Below are positions 15,841 to 23,580 of a stretch of 35,494 nt of DNA, in pieces. Origin of the DNA: Steroidobacter sp. (GTDB lineage Bacteria; Pseudomonadota; Gammaproteobacteria; Steroidobacterales; Steroidobacteraceae). The number at the start of each line of letters is the position of its first letter. The stretch's first letter is position 1. Position numbers and translations under genes: made by a program. The DNA lies in the NCBI RefSeq assembly GCF_016790065.1, contig NZ_JAEUPY010000838.1:1-35494 (forward strand), given 5' to 3'. Under the pieces are notes generated by a model, which worked only from the letters and a program-made list of their open reading frames with translations, was not told the origin of the DNA and did not search any database.

Positions 15841-16070
15841 CGAACAACTCCAACCGTCGCCGCCAGGGCGGACGGCCCGCAGGCGAGTACACGCAAATGG
15901 CGATGACGGACTGATGACCATGTACCGCCGAAAGTAAGGACTGCCGAGCTGGGTTGCCAGCAACTACCGGTGAATGGCGGATCGGTGCCGGTGGGCCGCT
16001 GGCCTCGTTGCCCGAATGCGACGCCCAGAGCTGGCCCAGGAGCCGGCCAGCATTGCTAAGATCCGCGGCC
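15841..16070. other. Divergent intergenic region between the LiaF-like operon and a lipoprotein gene
   Basis: This 230-nt stretch must carry the promoter of the seven-gene minus operon and that of the plus-strand lipoprotein. I see a GCTGG/CCAGC small hairpin at about 15950-15963 and a TAAGAT hexamer at 16057-16062 just before the lipoprotein ATG. No clear -35/-10 pair for the minus operon could be assigned by eye. Confidence 0.4.
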
Positions 16071-17003
16071 ATGAAACGCTTGTCACGGAATGGTTGGGCC
16101 CTACTAGTGGTGTTGCTGGCCGGCTGCGGCGGCACGCCCTCCAAACAGGCTTCAGCCCCGCCCACTGCGGCCGAGGGCAACGATGCCGACTTATTGGCCG
16201 GCACCGCCTTGGCGATCTGGGGCACCAATCCCAACGCCAACAGCTCGCAGGCCTTGTCGCAGATTCAGAAAGCCACCAAGGCCGCTCCGGACCGACCGGA
16301 ACTGCTGTGGTTACATTTACAACTGTGCCTGGAAGTGCCGGGCTGCGAGCCCGAGTCCATCGAGGCCCGGCTGCGCAAACTCGATCCCAGCAATGGCGCC
16401 GTGTGGACCGGCCCGCTGACTCGAGCCCAGCTCCGAGGCGACCCGCGCTCCGAGGAACAGATTCTGGAAGTGATGACCAAGGCGGGCTACTTCAATGTTT
16501 ATTGGACCACGCTGGTCGCGAAGCTCACGCCACCTTTGAGCCGCACGCCGGTCGGTACTTCGGGTTCGGGGGCTCAAGCGATTCCGGCGCCGGTCGCCAA
16601 TGCCATGAATGCCACCATCGGGTGGTTGTCGTCGCTGACCATTCCCGAGTTCAAGTCAGTGGGCGTGGCGTGCGATGAACAGCACATTCGCGAACCGGCC
16701 ACCCGAGTGCGCTGTCAGCAGATTTCGCAGGCGCTGCAGAAGAGCGATACGACTTTGGCGGAAGGCATGGGGTTGGGCATTGCTCAGCGGCTCGCTGCGC
16801 CTAATTCAGCCGGGGCGTTGCAGTTGACCAAACAGGTGCAAACGTTGCGACACCAGAATCAAGCCGCCGGCGCGGTGGTGGCGGCGCAGGTGGAGAAGGA
16901 TAAGTTTGCGGAGCAGATGCTGAAGCTGATGGTTCAGCTGAAGAGAGAGCAGGACGTCTCTCGTGCCATTCTTCGTTGGGCCGGGCAACCGCTGACGCCC
17001 TGA
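16071..17003 (+). CDS. Hypothetical lipoprotein
   Basis: A 310-residue protein from the ATG at 16071; an upstream in-frame ATG at 15954 would place the signal sequence internally and is rejected. The signal (MKRLSRNGWALLVVLLAGC) ends in a lipobox with Cys19. The N-terminal part resembles a single tetratricopeptide-like helical pair (IQKATKAAPDRPELLWLHLQ). Cysteines occur in CLEVPGC, and the C-terminal 100 residues are helical and Gln/Lys-rich, perhaps coiled coil. I do not recognise the family. A TAAGAT hexamer lies 8 nt before the start with no ribosome site, suggesting a very short leader. It is convergent with rdgC. Confidence 0.8.
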   Translation: MKRLSRNGWALLVVLLAGCGGTPSKQASAPPTAAEGNDADLLAGTALAIWGTNPNANSSQALSQIQKATKAAPDRPELLWLHLQLCLEVPGCEPESIEARLRKLDPSNGAVWTGPLTRAQLRGDPRSEEQILEVMTKAGYFNVYWTTLVAKLTPPLSRTPVGTSGSGAQAIPAPVANAMNATIGWLSSLTIPEFKSVGVACDEQHIREPATRVRCQQISQALQKSDTTLAEGMGLGIAQRLAAPNSAGALQLTKQVQTLRHQNQAAGAVVAAQVEKDKFAEQMLKLMVQLKREQDVSRAILRWAGQPLTP

Positions 17004-17010
17004 TGTCGTC

Positions 17011-17054
17011 GGCCGCTATAGCGGCCGCCTCACCAGAAGTTGTTTTTTTATTTT
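17011..17054 (+). terminator. Putative terminator after the lipoprotein gene
   Basis: A perfect 6-bp stem GGCCGC/GCGGCC with loop TATA (17011-17026), followed 14 nt later by a T-rich run (TTTTTTTATTTT at about 17043-17054). The gap is longer than in classic intrinsic terminators, so efficiency is uncertain. Confidence 0.4.
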
Positions 17055-17107
17055 CTCTTGCCCGGAATCAGGAGGGCTCGCGCAACGCCGTGCCGGCGTG
17101 CGCCGCT

Positions 17108-17147
17108 GCTAAAAAAATAAACTGCGGCGGCGTTATGCGGCGGCCGC
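17108..17147 (-). terminator. Putative intrinsic terminator of rdgC
   Basis: Read on the minus strand, the last rdgC codons form GCGGC (17147-17143), which can pair with GCCGC (17128-17124). This is followed after AG by TTTATTTTTTT. The hairpin overlaps the stop codon. The loop is long (14 nt), so support is moderate. Confidence 0.4.
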
Positions 17148-18050
17148 TTGTTTCTCTTCCGGCGCGCCCAGGGCCGAGGCCAGGTCTCGCAACAGTTGCG
17201 CGAGGTCACCCGTCATCAGCGTGAAATCGATGTCGAACTGCTCGCCCGGGTTGGTGTTCTCACCGTCGGCCGGTGTGTCCTTGTCGATCAACAGGAACTC
17301 CACCTTCTTCACGTGCAGCTTCTCGTTCAGCACGAACGACACTCGATCCCGCCACGTGAGGCCGAGCCGGGTGGCAAACATGCCGCCGGAAATCTGCGCG
17401 CGAATTTCTTTGCCGTCCAACGGATGGCGCACATACCGAATCACCGGCTTGCTCTGATCGGCGGCCTGCAGTTCGCAGTCGTCGTCGATGGTGAAGGTGC
17501 TCGGGGCGTCGCCAAGCATCAGCCAGGCAGTGAGCGCCGAGGACGTGGAGCGTTCGGTTTCGAGCAGAGTCACCTGCAGGCTGCCCAGCGCGTCGCGCAA
17601 GGTCTCGACCAATTCCTCGGCCTTGCCTTCGCTGGACGCATTGACGACCAGCCAACCGTTCACGGGGTCGATCCAAGCGTGGGTGATGCGCTTGCGAGTC
17701 AACGCGCGGCCACGGAGCTCTTCGGTAACGCGCATCTTGAGTTCGCGCATCTGGCGGCGGCCGACGGGGTAGCCCTGCTCCTTGGCCATCTCCTTGGCGC
17801 GCTCGGTGGCGACCTGGCGGATGATGGAACCGGGCAATAATTTCTGGTCCACGCCCAGCGCAATCAGGTGCTGACCGTTGACGGTGTGCACATAGCGCTC
17901 CAGGTCACTGGAGAACACCCAGCCCTTGCTTTGCATGTCGAAGCTGCCGCAGGGCATGAGCTGGCGCGCGGCGAGTTTGTCTTCCAGCTCAGTCGCGGAG
18001 ACAGACCAGTCGTCGGGCAGGCGATAGACGATTAGATTCTTGAACCACAT
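17133..18050 (-). CDS. rdgC: Recombination-associated protein RdgC
   Basis: 305 residues from MWFKNLIVYRLPDDW at 18050, the usual family start and length; an extended frame to 18182 is rejected. Recognisable family blocks are GWVFSSDLERYVHTVNGQHLIALG, KLLPGSIIRQ, KRITHAWIDPVNGWLVVNAS, APSTFTIDDDCEL, and the ending FDIDFTLMTGDLAQLL, here cited as short landmarks. RdgC forms a dimeric ring on duplex DNA and restrains RecA in beta- and gammaproteobacteria. The start lies 62 nt inside the 3' end of the upstream QueA-like gene. A TATACT hexamer on the minus strand (18082-18077) could give rdgC its own promoter. The C-terminus ends in four alanines next to a possible terminator. Confidence 0.94.
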   Translation of the reverse strand: MWFKNLIVYRLPDDWSVSATELEDKLAARQLMPCGSFDMQSKGWVFSSDLERYVHTVNGQHLIALGVDQKLLPGSIIRQVATERAKEMAKEQGYPVGRRQMRELKMRVTEELRGRALTRKRITHAWIDPVNGWLVVNASSEGKAEELVETLRDALGSLQVTLLETERSTSSALTAWLMLGDAPSTFTIDDDCELQAADQSKPVIRYVRHPLDGKEIRAQISGGMFATRLGLTWRDRVSFVLNEKLHVKKVEFLLIDKDTPADGENTNPGEQFDIDFTLMTGDLAQLLRDLASALGAPEEKQAAAA

Positions 18051-19203
18051 GGGTGGGCGCCAGCGCAAAACCGCGGAGTATACGTGGCGTGCGCCGCTCG
18101 ACCAGTCCTTGCATTTCCGGAAAAACTTCGGCCCTGATCTTGCTTCGGGCCTCGCCGCAGTAGCTGCGTCTATCACGTTCAATCAACACGGAATCGCCGA
18201 ATTCGTGGGTCCGATAGCCGGCGCTGCTCATGGCGTCATCTGCGCGGCTCAGCGCAGCCTTGTCGGCGAACGACTGCAGAAGTTGGTAGTGGCTCGTGCC
18301 CGGCTCGTGAGTCCCGGACAGAATGGCGTCGACCACTCGTAAGCGCGTTTGGGCCCCGATGCGGAGGTTGGCGACGCTTTCGCCAGCCGCCACCGAGCCA
18401 AATGTGGCTGCGCTGTGCTCGAGCGCGCGCACGACGGTCGTGCCGATGGCGACGATCCGACGCTCTTCACACAGCGCGGCGGCAATCGCCTGCTCCGTCG
18501 CGACCGGGATGCGATACGGCTCATCCAACGGCAGCAACGCATCCAGCGCCGGATCGCCCGTGGAAGAAATTCCAGCTGCATGGGTGAGCGTGGCGAATTC
18601 GATGCCGCGCGCTTCGAAAGCCGCCAGCATCTGCCAATCCAGAGCGAAGCCAGCAGACGGCGCCTCATACGCGACTGGCACACCGGCAATCGCTGTCCAC
18701 ACATCCCAAAGCGCCAATGGCTCGCTCATGTGCGCGTATTGAATCGGCCGGCCGTGCGTGGCCAGTCCTCGCCAGAGTGCATCCGGTGACGATTCAAAAC
18801 GCAGAGAGATCAAGCGCGGATGATCGAGCACTCGCTCGACACGCGCTGTCAATGAACCCAGCGTCAGTTCGTCGTTGATTTGGAACGCTGGCGGCAGCGG
18901 GCGATCTTCGGTTCGCGTGTGATAGTCGCCTGCACCGAACACAACAGCGATGAACCGCTGAGCATCGCGAGGTGCAAGCGACGGCTTGCCTGCGAGCCGT
19001 ACTTCGATGCCATGACCGGTGCAAACATGCACGCCATGCAAACTCGCCGGCAACGTTGCGGCGTCATTGGCGATTACCAGATCGCCGGGACGCAACAGCT
19101 CATGCAACTGCGAGCGCGGCGCCTGGCGGATGTCACCGTTCTGGTCGATATATAACAAACGCGCCGTGGATGGGCGTTGCACCGGGCGGTCGGCCGGGAT
19201 CAT
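17989..19203 (-). CDS. QueA-like SAM:tRNA ribosyltransferase-isomerase, divergent paralogue
   Basis: 404 residues, about 50 longer than typical QueA. QueA motifs are present: LLRPGDLVIANDAATLPASL, HGRPIQYAH, APSAGF, YRIPV, VAIGTTVVRALEH, a VVDAILSGTHEPGTSH block replacing the usual TNFHLP stretch, and YRTHEFGDSVLI. QueA transfers the ribosyl part of SAM to preQ1-tRNA in queuosine synthesis. The sequence is divergent, the N-terminus is atypical, and no tgt or other queuosine gene is adjacent, so the substrate may differ. The start overlaps the SDR stop by 4 nt (ATGA). After the QueA core, about 60 residues form an unmatched tail whose last 62 nt overlap the start of rdgC. That tail may be a run-on or reflect a lost stop. 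Confidence 0.8.
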   Translation of the reverse strand: MIPADRPVQRPSTARLLYIDQNGDIRQAPRSQLHELLRPGDLVIANDAATLPASLHGVHVCTGHGIEVRLAGKPSLAPRDAQRFIAVVFGAGDYHTRTEDRPLPPAFQINDELTLGSLTARVERVLDHPRLISLRFESSPDALWRGLATHGRPIQYAHMSEPLALWDVWTAIAGVPVAYEAPSAGFALDWQMLAAFEARGIEFATLTHAAGISSTGDPALDALLPLDEPYRIPVATEQAIAAALCEERRIVAIGTTVVRALEHSAATFGSVAAGESVANLRIGAQTRLRVVDAILSGTHEPGTSHYQLLQSFADKAALSRADDAMSSAGYRTHEFGDSVLIERDRRSYCGEARSKIRAEVFPEMQGLVERRTPRILRGFALAPTHVVQESNRLSPARRLVCLRD

Positions 19204-19934
19204 GACGCATGCCTCAGCGCCGGACGCGCCGGCAATAAATCACAAATGGTGTCCGCCAATTCGTGCGCCGCTTGCGCCGGTGGTTTGAGCGTCGCCGGAT
19301 CGGCGTCGGGTAGTGCCGCAGCGTGCATGGGGGTGTCCATGTCGCCTGGATCGAGCGCGACGAAACGCACTCCTTGCGCCGACAGCTCTTCATTCCAAAT
19401 GCGGGTCATGTGAGCAAGCGCCGCCTTGCTGGCGCTGTAAGCACCCCACTGCGGATAGGCGCTCACTGCCGCGTCACTGGAGATATTGAGCACCAGCGAG
19501 CCTTTGCCTTCCCTCGCGGACGCTGCGAGCGAGCCCAGCAATGCTTTGGTCAGTCGAAACGGGCCGAGCACATTGGTCGTCAACGCGCGTTCGAAGTCCT
19601 CGCATTGAGTGTCACCCAACAACGCGAGCGGCACCGGGCCGAGATCGGACGCATTGTTGATCAGCACATCGAGCCCGCCGAGCCGACCGGTGACTTGCAG
19701 AGCGATACGATGAATGTCGTGTTTGTTGGCAACGTCGGCGACGATGCCGTATGCGGATTGTTCCGCCGCCACCGCTGACACACGCGATGACGTGCGAGCG
19801 ATCAGAGCAACTTGAGCACCGCGTTGCGTGAGCTCTCTGACCAGGGCCAAGCCGAGCCCGGACGTGCCGCCGGTGATTGCGATTCGCACGCCATGCAAAT
19901 GACGCGCAGTTTCGGAGGGTCGTTGAGTTTGCAT
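19200..19934 (-). CDS. Short-chain dehydrogenase/reductase
   Basis: A 244-residue classical SDR. The cofactor motif is TGGTSGLG (21-28), NNAS lies at 93-96, and the catalytic set is Ser152/153, Tyr166 and Lys170 in YSASK. PGDMDTPMH follows the usual PG motif. Arg47 after beta-2 (LIART) suggests NADP preference. The start has AAGGAG at 5-nt spacing. It is translationally coupled to the QueA-like gene and divergent from the XRE-cupin regulator. The substrate is unknown. I infer it acts in the same process as the QueA paralogue. Confidence 0.92.
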   Translation of the reverse strand: MQTQRPSETARHLHGVRIAITGGTSGLGLALVRELTQRGAQVALIARTSSRVSAVAAEQSAYGIVADVANKHDIHRIALQVTGRLGGLDVLINNASDLGPVPLALLGDTQCEDFERALTTNVLGPFRLTKALLGSLAASAREGKGSLVLNISSDAAVSAYPQWGAYSASKAALAHMTRIWNEELSAQGVRFVALDPGDMDTPMHAAALPDADPATLKPPAQAAHELADTICDLLPARPALRHAS

Positions 19935-19992
19935 AGGGTCTCCTTCGATGACAGCATCTTAGGGACCCGCCGCGCGCAACCAAGCGCAGTGT

Positions 19993-20004
19993 CCAATATA
20001 TTGG
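19993..20004. promoter_or_regulatory. Perfect 12-bp palindrome, possible operator
   Basis: CCAATATATTGG lies in the 137-nt gap between the divergent SDR and XRE-cupin genes. It is A/T-rich in a GC-rich region and has the size of an HTH dimer site. The adjacent XRE regulator is the obvious candidate to bind it; this is inference from position. Confidence 0.45.
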
Positions 20005-20071
20005 CAAAGAGTCGCCGGCCTGGACAAACAGCGGCGCCAGCAACATTCAACGCTACAATTGCGGCATCGTC

Positions 20072-20641
20072 ATGGATAAACCGGAATTAGTCGCCGAACA
20101 CCTGGCTCGCAACCTGGTTGCGTTTCGTCAGGTGCGCAATCTCACTCAAGGCGCGTTGGCCAAGAGCGCCGACGTGCCGCGTTCGACCATTGCCAATCTG
20201 GAATCCAGCAACGGCAATCCCTCACTCACCGTGCTGGTGAAAGTGGCGAATGCTTTGGACGTGCCACTGGATGAACTACTCGCCTCGCCGCGGGCTAAAG
20301 TGCGCAAGTGGGCACGTGACGAGCTGGCCACGCAAAGTGCCGGCCGCGGTATTACCATTCGTTCGCTGATTCCGGAGCGCGTGCCGGATGAAGTGCTCAA
20401 CGTGATGGACTTCGCGCCCGGCGCATCGATGCGCGGTTCACCGCACTTGCCGGGAACACGAGAGTTTTTTACGTGCCTGTCCGGCAACGTGACCATCTTT
20501 GTCGCCGGCGATCGGTTCGATCTCACCGCCGGCGATGTGTTGGCATTCCCAGGCAACGTGCCGCATTCGTATCGGAACACGGACACGAATAAGGCCGCGC
20601 AAGGAGTATCCGCAGTACTCTTCGCACGCGCCGGCGTGTAA
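20072..20641 (+). CDS. XRE-family regulator with C-terminal cupin
   Basis: 189 residues. An HTH_3 domain covers about 14-68 (LTQGALAKSADVPRSTIANLE as landmark, then NPSLTVLVKVANAL). A cupin-2 domain covers about 110-186, with PGTREFFTCLSGN, FDLTAGDVLAFPGNVPHSY and His-containing metal-site positions. This class is a cytosolic DNA-binding repressor or activator sensing a small ligand through the cupin. No Shine-Dalgarno sequence precedes the ATG, but TACAAT lies at 20054-20059, giving a near-leaderless arrangement. It is divergent from the SDR/QueA-like pair, which it may regulate through the palindrome at 19993. Its stop is 1 nt from that of the convergent MDR gene. Confidence 0.93.
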   Translation: MDKPELVAEHLARNLVAFRQVRNLTQGALAKSADVPRSTIANLESSNGNPSLTVLVKVANALDVPLDELLASPRAKVRKWARDELATQSAGRGITIRSLIPERVPDEVLNVMDFAPGASMRGSPHLPGTREFFTCLSGNVTIFVAGDRFDLTAGDVLAFPGNVPHSYRNTDTNKAAQGVSAVLFARAGV

Positions 20642-20642
20642 C

Positions 20643-21653
20643 TCAGCCGTCGGCGACCTTCAGCACCAGCTTGCCGAAATTCTCACCGCTGAACAGCTTC
20701 AACAACGTCTCGGGGAATGTTTCCAAGCCGTCGACGATGTCTTCGCGCGACTTGAGCTGCCCGCTCTTGTACCAGCCGCCCATCTCGCGCCCGGCGTCGG
20801 CATAACGGTCGGCGTAATCGAACACCACCATGCCGGTCATGCTGGCGCGATTGACCAGCAACGACAAATAGTTGGACGGCCCTTTCACACCGGTGGTGCT
20901 GTTGTACTGTGAGATCGCGCCGCAGATGATGATGCGCGCGCCACGGGCCAGCTGGGTCAGCACGATGTCCAGAATCTCGCCGCCGACATTGTCGAAATAA
21001 ACATCCACGCCATTGGGGCAATGCTGGCGCAGCACTTTTTTGACGTCTTCGGATTTGTAATCGATGGCGGCATCGAAGCCGAGCGTTTGGGTCAGGTAAT
21101 CGCACTTCTGTTTGCCGCCGGCGAGACCGACGACACGACAGCCTTTGAGCTTGGCGATCTGTCCGACAACCGTACCGACTGCACCAGCCGCGCCGGAAAT
21201 CACCACCGTTTGCCCCGGTTGCGGCTTGCCGATATCCAGCAAACCGAAATACGCCGTCATGCCCGGCATGCCGAGCGTGCCCAAGTACACGGGCAACGGC
21301 GCCAGCGACGGATCGACTTTATTGAGCCCTTTGCCATCGAGCGTGGCGTACGCCTGCACGCCCAACGTGCCCTGCACGAAATCGCCCGCTTTGAAATTGG
21401 GATGCTTGGATTCGACGACTTTGCCGACACCGCCGGCGCGCATCACTTCGCCGAGCTGCACTGGCGGAATGTATGACTTGCCCTCGTTCATCCAGCCGCG
21501 CATCGCCGGATCGAGCGATAGATATAACGTCTTCACCAACACTTGGTTGTCGCCCGGAGCGCGCGCCGGTTCTTCGACAAAATTGAAGTCGGTACGTTTG
21601 ACCGCGCCCACCGGCCGGGCTGCTAGACGGAACTGATGATTGAGCAAAGTCAT
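20643..21653 (-). CDS. Zinc-independent MDR-type NADP-dependent oxidoreductase
   Basis: 336 residues from MTLLNHQFRLAARPVG at 21653, with GGAG at 5-nt spacing; an extension to 21689 is unsupported. Family blocks include YLSLDPAMRGWM, the nucleotide-binding ISGAAGAVGTVVGQIAKLKG, VYFDNVGGEILD and GAISQYN, with no zinc-ligand cysteines. This is the leukotriene-B4-dehydrogenase/CurA-like branch of medium-chain reductases, which reduce activated carbon-carbon double bonds with NADPH. The physiological substrate is unknown. It is monocistronic by context: convergent with the XRE gene (1-nt gap), with 117 nt to the next gene. Confidence 0.92.
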   Translation of the reverse strand: MTLLNHQFRLAARPVGAVKRTDFNFVEEPARAPGDNQVLVKTLYLSLDPAMRGWMNEGKSYIPPVQLGEVMRAGGVGKVVESKHPNFKAGDFVQGTLGVQAYATLDGKGLNKVDPSLAPLPVYLGTLGMPGMTAYFGLLDIGKPQPGQTVVISGAAGAVGTVVGQIAKLKGCRVVGLAGGKQKCDYLTQTLGFDAAIDYKSEDVKKVLRQHCPNGVDVYFDNVGGEILDIVLTQLARGARIIICGAISQYNSTTGVKGPSNYLSLLVNRASMTGMVVFDYADRYADAGREMGGWYKSGQLKSREDIVDGLETFPETLLKLFSGENFGKLVLKVADG

Positions 21654-21770
21654 GCTGGCTCCCCGACGCGCTGATCGAGCGCTATTCAAGCGTCATTGCT
21701 GGAGCCAAGCATACGGGATGTGGCCGCGAAAACTAGCGGCCCCTGCCCATCGACGCCGTTATTGCAGCGC

Positions 21771-22337
21771 TTATTGTTGGGGCGTCTCTTCGTCGTCGTC
21801 GACGTCGTCGCTGTCGTCTTCATCGCCGCAGTCCGCCCCCAGCCAACGCCCCTTGATGGTGCCTTTGATGGTGAACGCATCGGGGCCGTCGCCGGCCTTC
21901 AGGTCGAGCAGGCCGTTCATGGTTTCCGGCGTCGGCGTGGTCACTTTGAACAAGCCCGAGCCCTTGGTCTTGCCGGAGCACACCATGCGAATTTCCTGAC
22001 TGGTGCGCGTGGTGCGCACGATGGTCTGGGTGCAGTCTTCGGCATTGGAGGAATGGAACGGCTTGTCCAGATCTTCCTGAGTGATGCATTCGCTGCTCAC
22101 TTCCGGTTCCGGCTCTTCCGCGGCCGCCGCCTTCAGATCGGCCAGCATCTTGGCGCGCTGCTGCGGCGTCATTTTATCCAGCACGTCCTTGGGCAGCGGC
22201 GGCACGCCGCTGAAGCGGATGATGGAGGTCATTTCCCACAAGCCCAGCTTGACGTTGAGCCGCTCGGCATTGGCGCCGGCAGCGCTCAGCGTAACCAGAG
22301 CCAGAGCCGCTGCGGCGGTGATTTTGCAGATGTTCAT
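21771..22337 (-). CDS. Exported DUF3617-like protein with acidic tail
   Basis: 188 residues with a signal peptide cleaved near AGANA (about residue 24). The start KLGLWEMTSIIRFSG followed by CITQEDLDKPF and a cysteine-paired beta body (DCTQTIVR, IRMVCSG) matches DUF3617, a family of small periplasmic proteins of unknown role. An insertion (MTPQQRAKMLADLKAAAAEEPEPE) lies near residue 60. The last 20 residues are nearly all Asp/Glu (DEDDSDDVDDDEE), unusual for the family and possibly metal-binding. It is divergent from the LigD polymerase-domain gene. Confidence 0.82.
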   Translation of the reverse strand: MNICKITAAAALALVTLSAAGANAERLNVKLGLWEMTSIIRFSGVPPLPKDVLDKMTPQQRAKMLADLKAAAAEEPEPEVSSECITQEDLDKPFHSSNAEDCTQTIVRTTRTSQEIRMVCSGKTKGSGLFKVTTPTPETMNGLLDLKAGDGPDAFTIKGTIKGRWLGADCGDEDDSDDVDDDEETPQQ

Positions 22338-22443
22338 GAAAGTTCTCTAGCAAGGAACGTGGTCCAGTGTCTCGACGTTCTTCAGGGCGTCATGCGAAGC
22401 ATCGCCCGCCATGCCGGGAGATTTTTCACCCTAGAGGTGTGCT

Positions 22444-23571
22444 GTGGCAACTCGGAAACGTTCACGCGACGCCGGTGACTCTGCAGGCCCCATCCCGAAA
22501 GGCCAATCGGGCGGAGGTACAGTACAACGCCGGGATCGCGGCTCCCACAGCAACATCGTCATGGGCGTGCCCATCTCGAGCGCCGACAAAGTTCTGTGGC
22601 CCGATGACGGCGCTGGCCATGCAGTGACCAAGATCGAGTTGGCGCGCTATTACGAAAGCATGGGCGAGTGGCTTTTGCCGCACATCAAAGGCCGGCCCTG
22701 CTCGGTGATTCGCGCGCCCGACGGCATCGAGCATGAGCAGTTCTTCCAGCGCCATGCGATGCAAGGCACGTCGAGCTTGCTCACCTTGGTGCAGGTGCCT
22801 GGCGATCACAAACCTTACTTGCAGATCGATCGCGTCGAAGCGCTCGCCGCCATCGCGCAGTCCGCCGGCATCGAGCTGCATCCTTGGAATTGTCAGCCAG
22901 GCAAACCGGACACACCCGGGCGTCTAGTGTTCGATCTCGACCCCGGGCCCGATGTGGCATTCACGGCCGTCATCACCGCCGCCAAGGAAATCAAAGCTCG
23001 GCTCGAAGCATTGGGTTTGGTGGCGTTCTGCAAGACCACCGGCGGTAAAGGCTTGCACGTGGTCACCCCGCTGGCGGACTCGAAAAACAATCGACTCCAG
23101 TGGCCCGAGGCCAAAGCGTTCGCGCAAGCCGTCTGCACGCGTATGGCTGACGATCATCCTGATCTGTACTTGGTGAACATGGCGAAGAAGCTGCGCCACG
23201 GTCGCATCTTTCTCGACTATCTGCGCAACGATCGCCTGTCCACTGCGGTTGCGCCGCTGTCGCCTCGCGTTCGCGAAGGCGCGCCTGTGTCGATGCCAGT
23301 GAACTGGTCGAAGGTTCGCGCTGGCTTGGATCCCACTCGCTATACCGTGCGCACGGCGGCGGCGCATGTGGCCAAGGCGACTGAGTGGCGGAACTACTGC
23401 GATGCTGAACGGCCGCTGCAAGATGCGATTCGTAAGTTTGTTCAGGATGAGCCTTCGATGCGCACTCCCATGAAGAAATCTCGTATGAAGAAGAAGTCGT
23501 CCACCAAGAAGGCGCGCAAAACGGCCACCGGTCGTCGTCGAGACTCGAATCATTCGCACGCGCTGACGTAA
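22444..23571 (+). CDS. Stand-alone LigD-type polymerase (primase-like) domain protein
   Basis: 375 residues from a GTG at 22444 preceded by AGAGGTG; a later ATG at 22561 starts right at the domain. The domain is the archaeo-eukaryotic primase-like LigD polymerase: [45 protein letters not shown] (catalytic Asp pair), [12 protein letters not shown], and [15 protein letters not shown]. Such domains add ribonucleotides or fill gaps during bacterial non-homologous end joining. Here the frame has no ligase or phosphoesterase domain. The first 40 residues look like a basic inter-domain linker and the last 30 are very Lys/Arg-rich ([16 protein letters not shown]), perhaps binding DNA. No Ku gene is in the window. 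Partner genes elsewhere are needed for end joining. Confidence 0.92.
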   Translation: MATRKRSRDAGDSAGPIPKGQSGGGTVQRRDRGSHSNIVMGVPISSADKVLWPDDGAGHAVTKIELARYYESMGEWLLPHIKGRPCSVIRAPDGIEHEQFFQRHAMQGTSSLLTLVQVPGDHKPYLQIDRVEALAAIAQSAGIELHPWNCQPGKPDTPGRLVFDLDPGPDVAFTAVITAAKEIKARLEALGLVAFCKTTGGKGLHVVTPLADSKNNRLQWPEAKAFAQAVCTRMADDHPDLYLVNMAKKLRHGRIFLDYLRNDRLSTAVAPLSPRVREGAPVSMPVNWSKVRAGLDPTRYTVRTAAAHVAKATEWRNYCDAERPLQDAIRKFVQDEPSMRTPMKKSRMKKKSSTKKARKTATGRRRDSNHSHALT

Positions 23572-23580
23572 CATCCTCGC

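Noticed and set aside
15841-15963. N-terminal extension of the small LiaI-like protein
   Set aside because: No ribosome site and no family match; the ATG at 15840 has GGAG at good spacing.
17989-18050. Frameshift in the QueA-like gene near its 3' end
   Set aside because: The tail is odd, but I could not find a reading-frame change that restores a known QueA C-terminus; it is treated as a natural tail overlapping rdgC.
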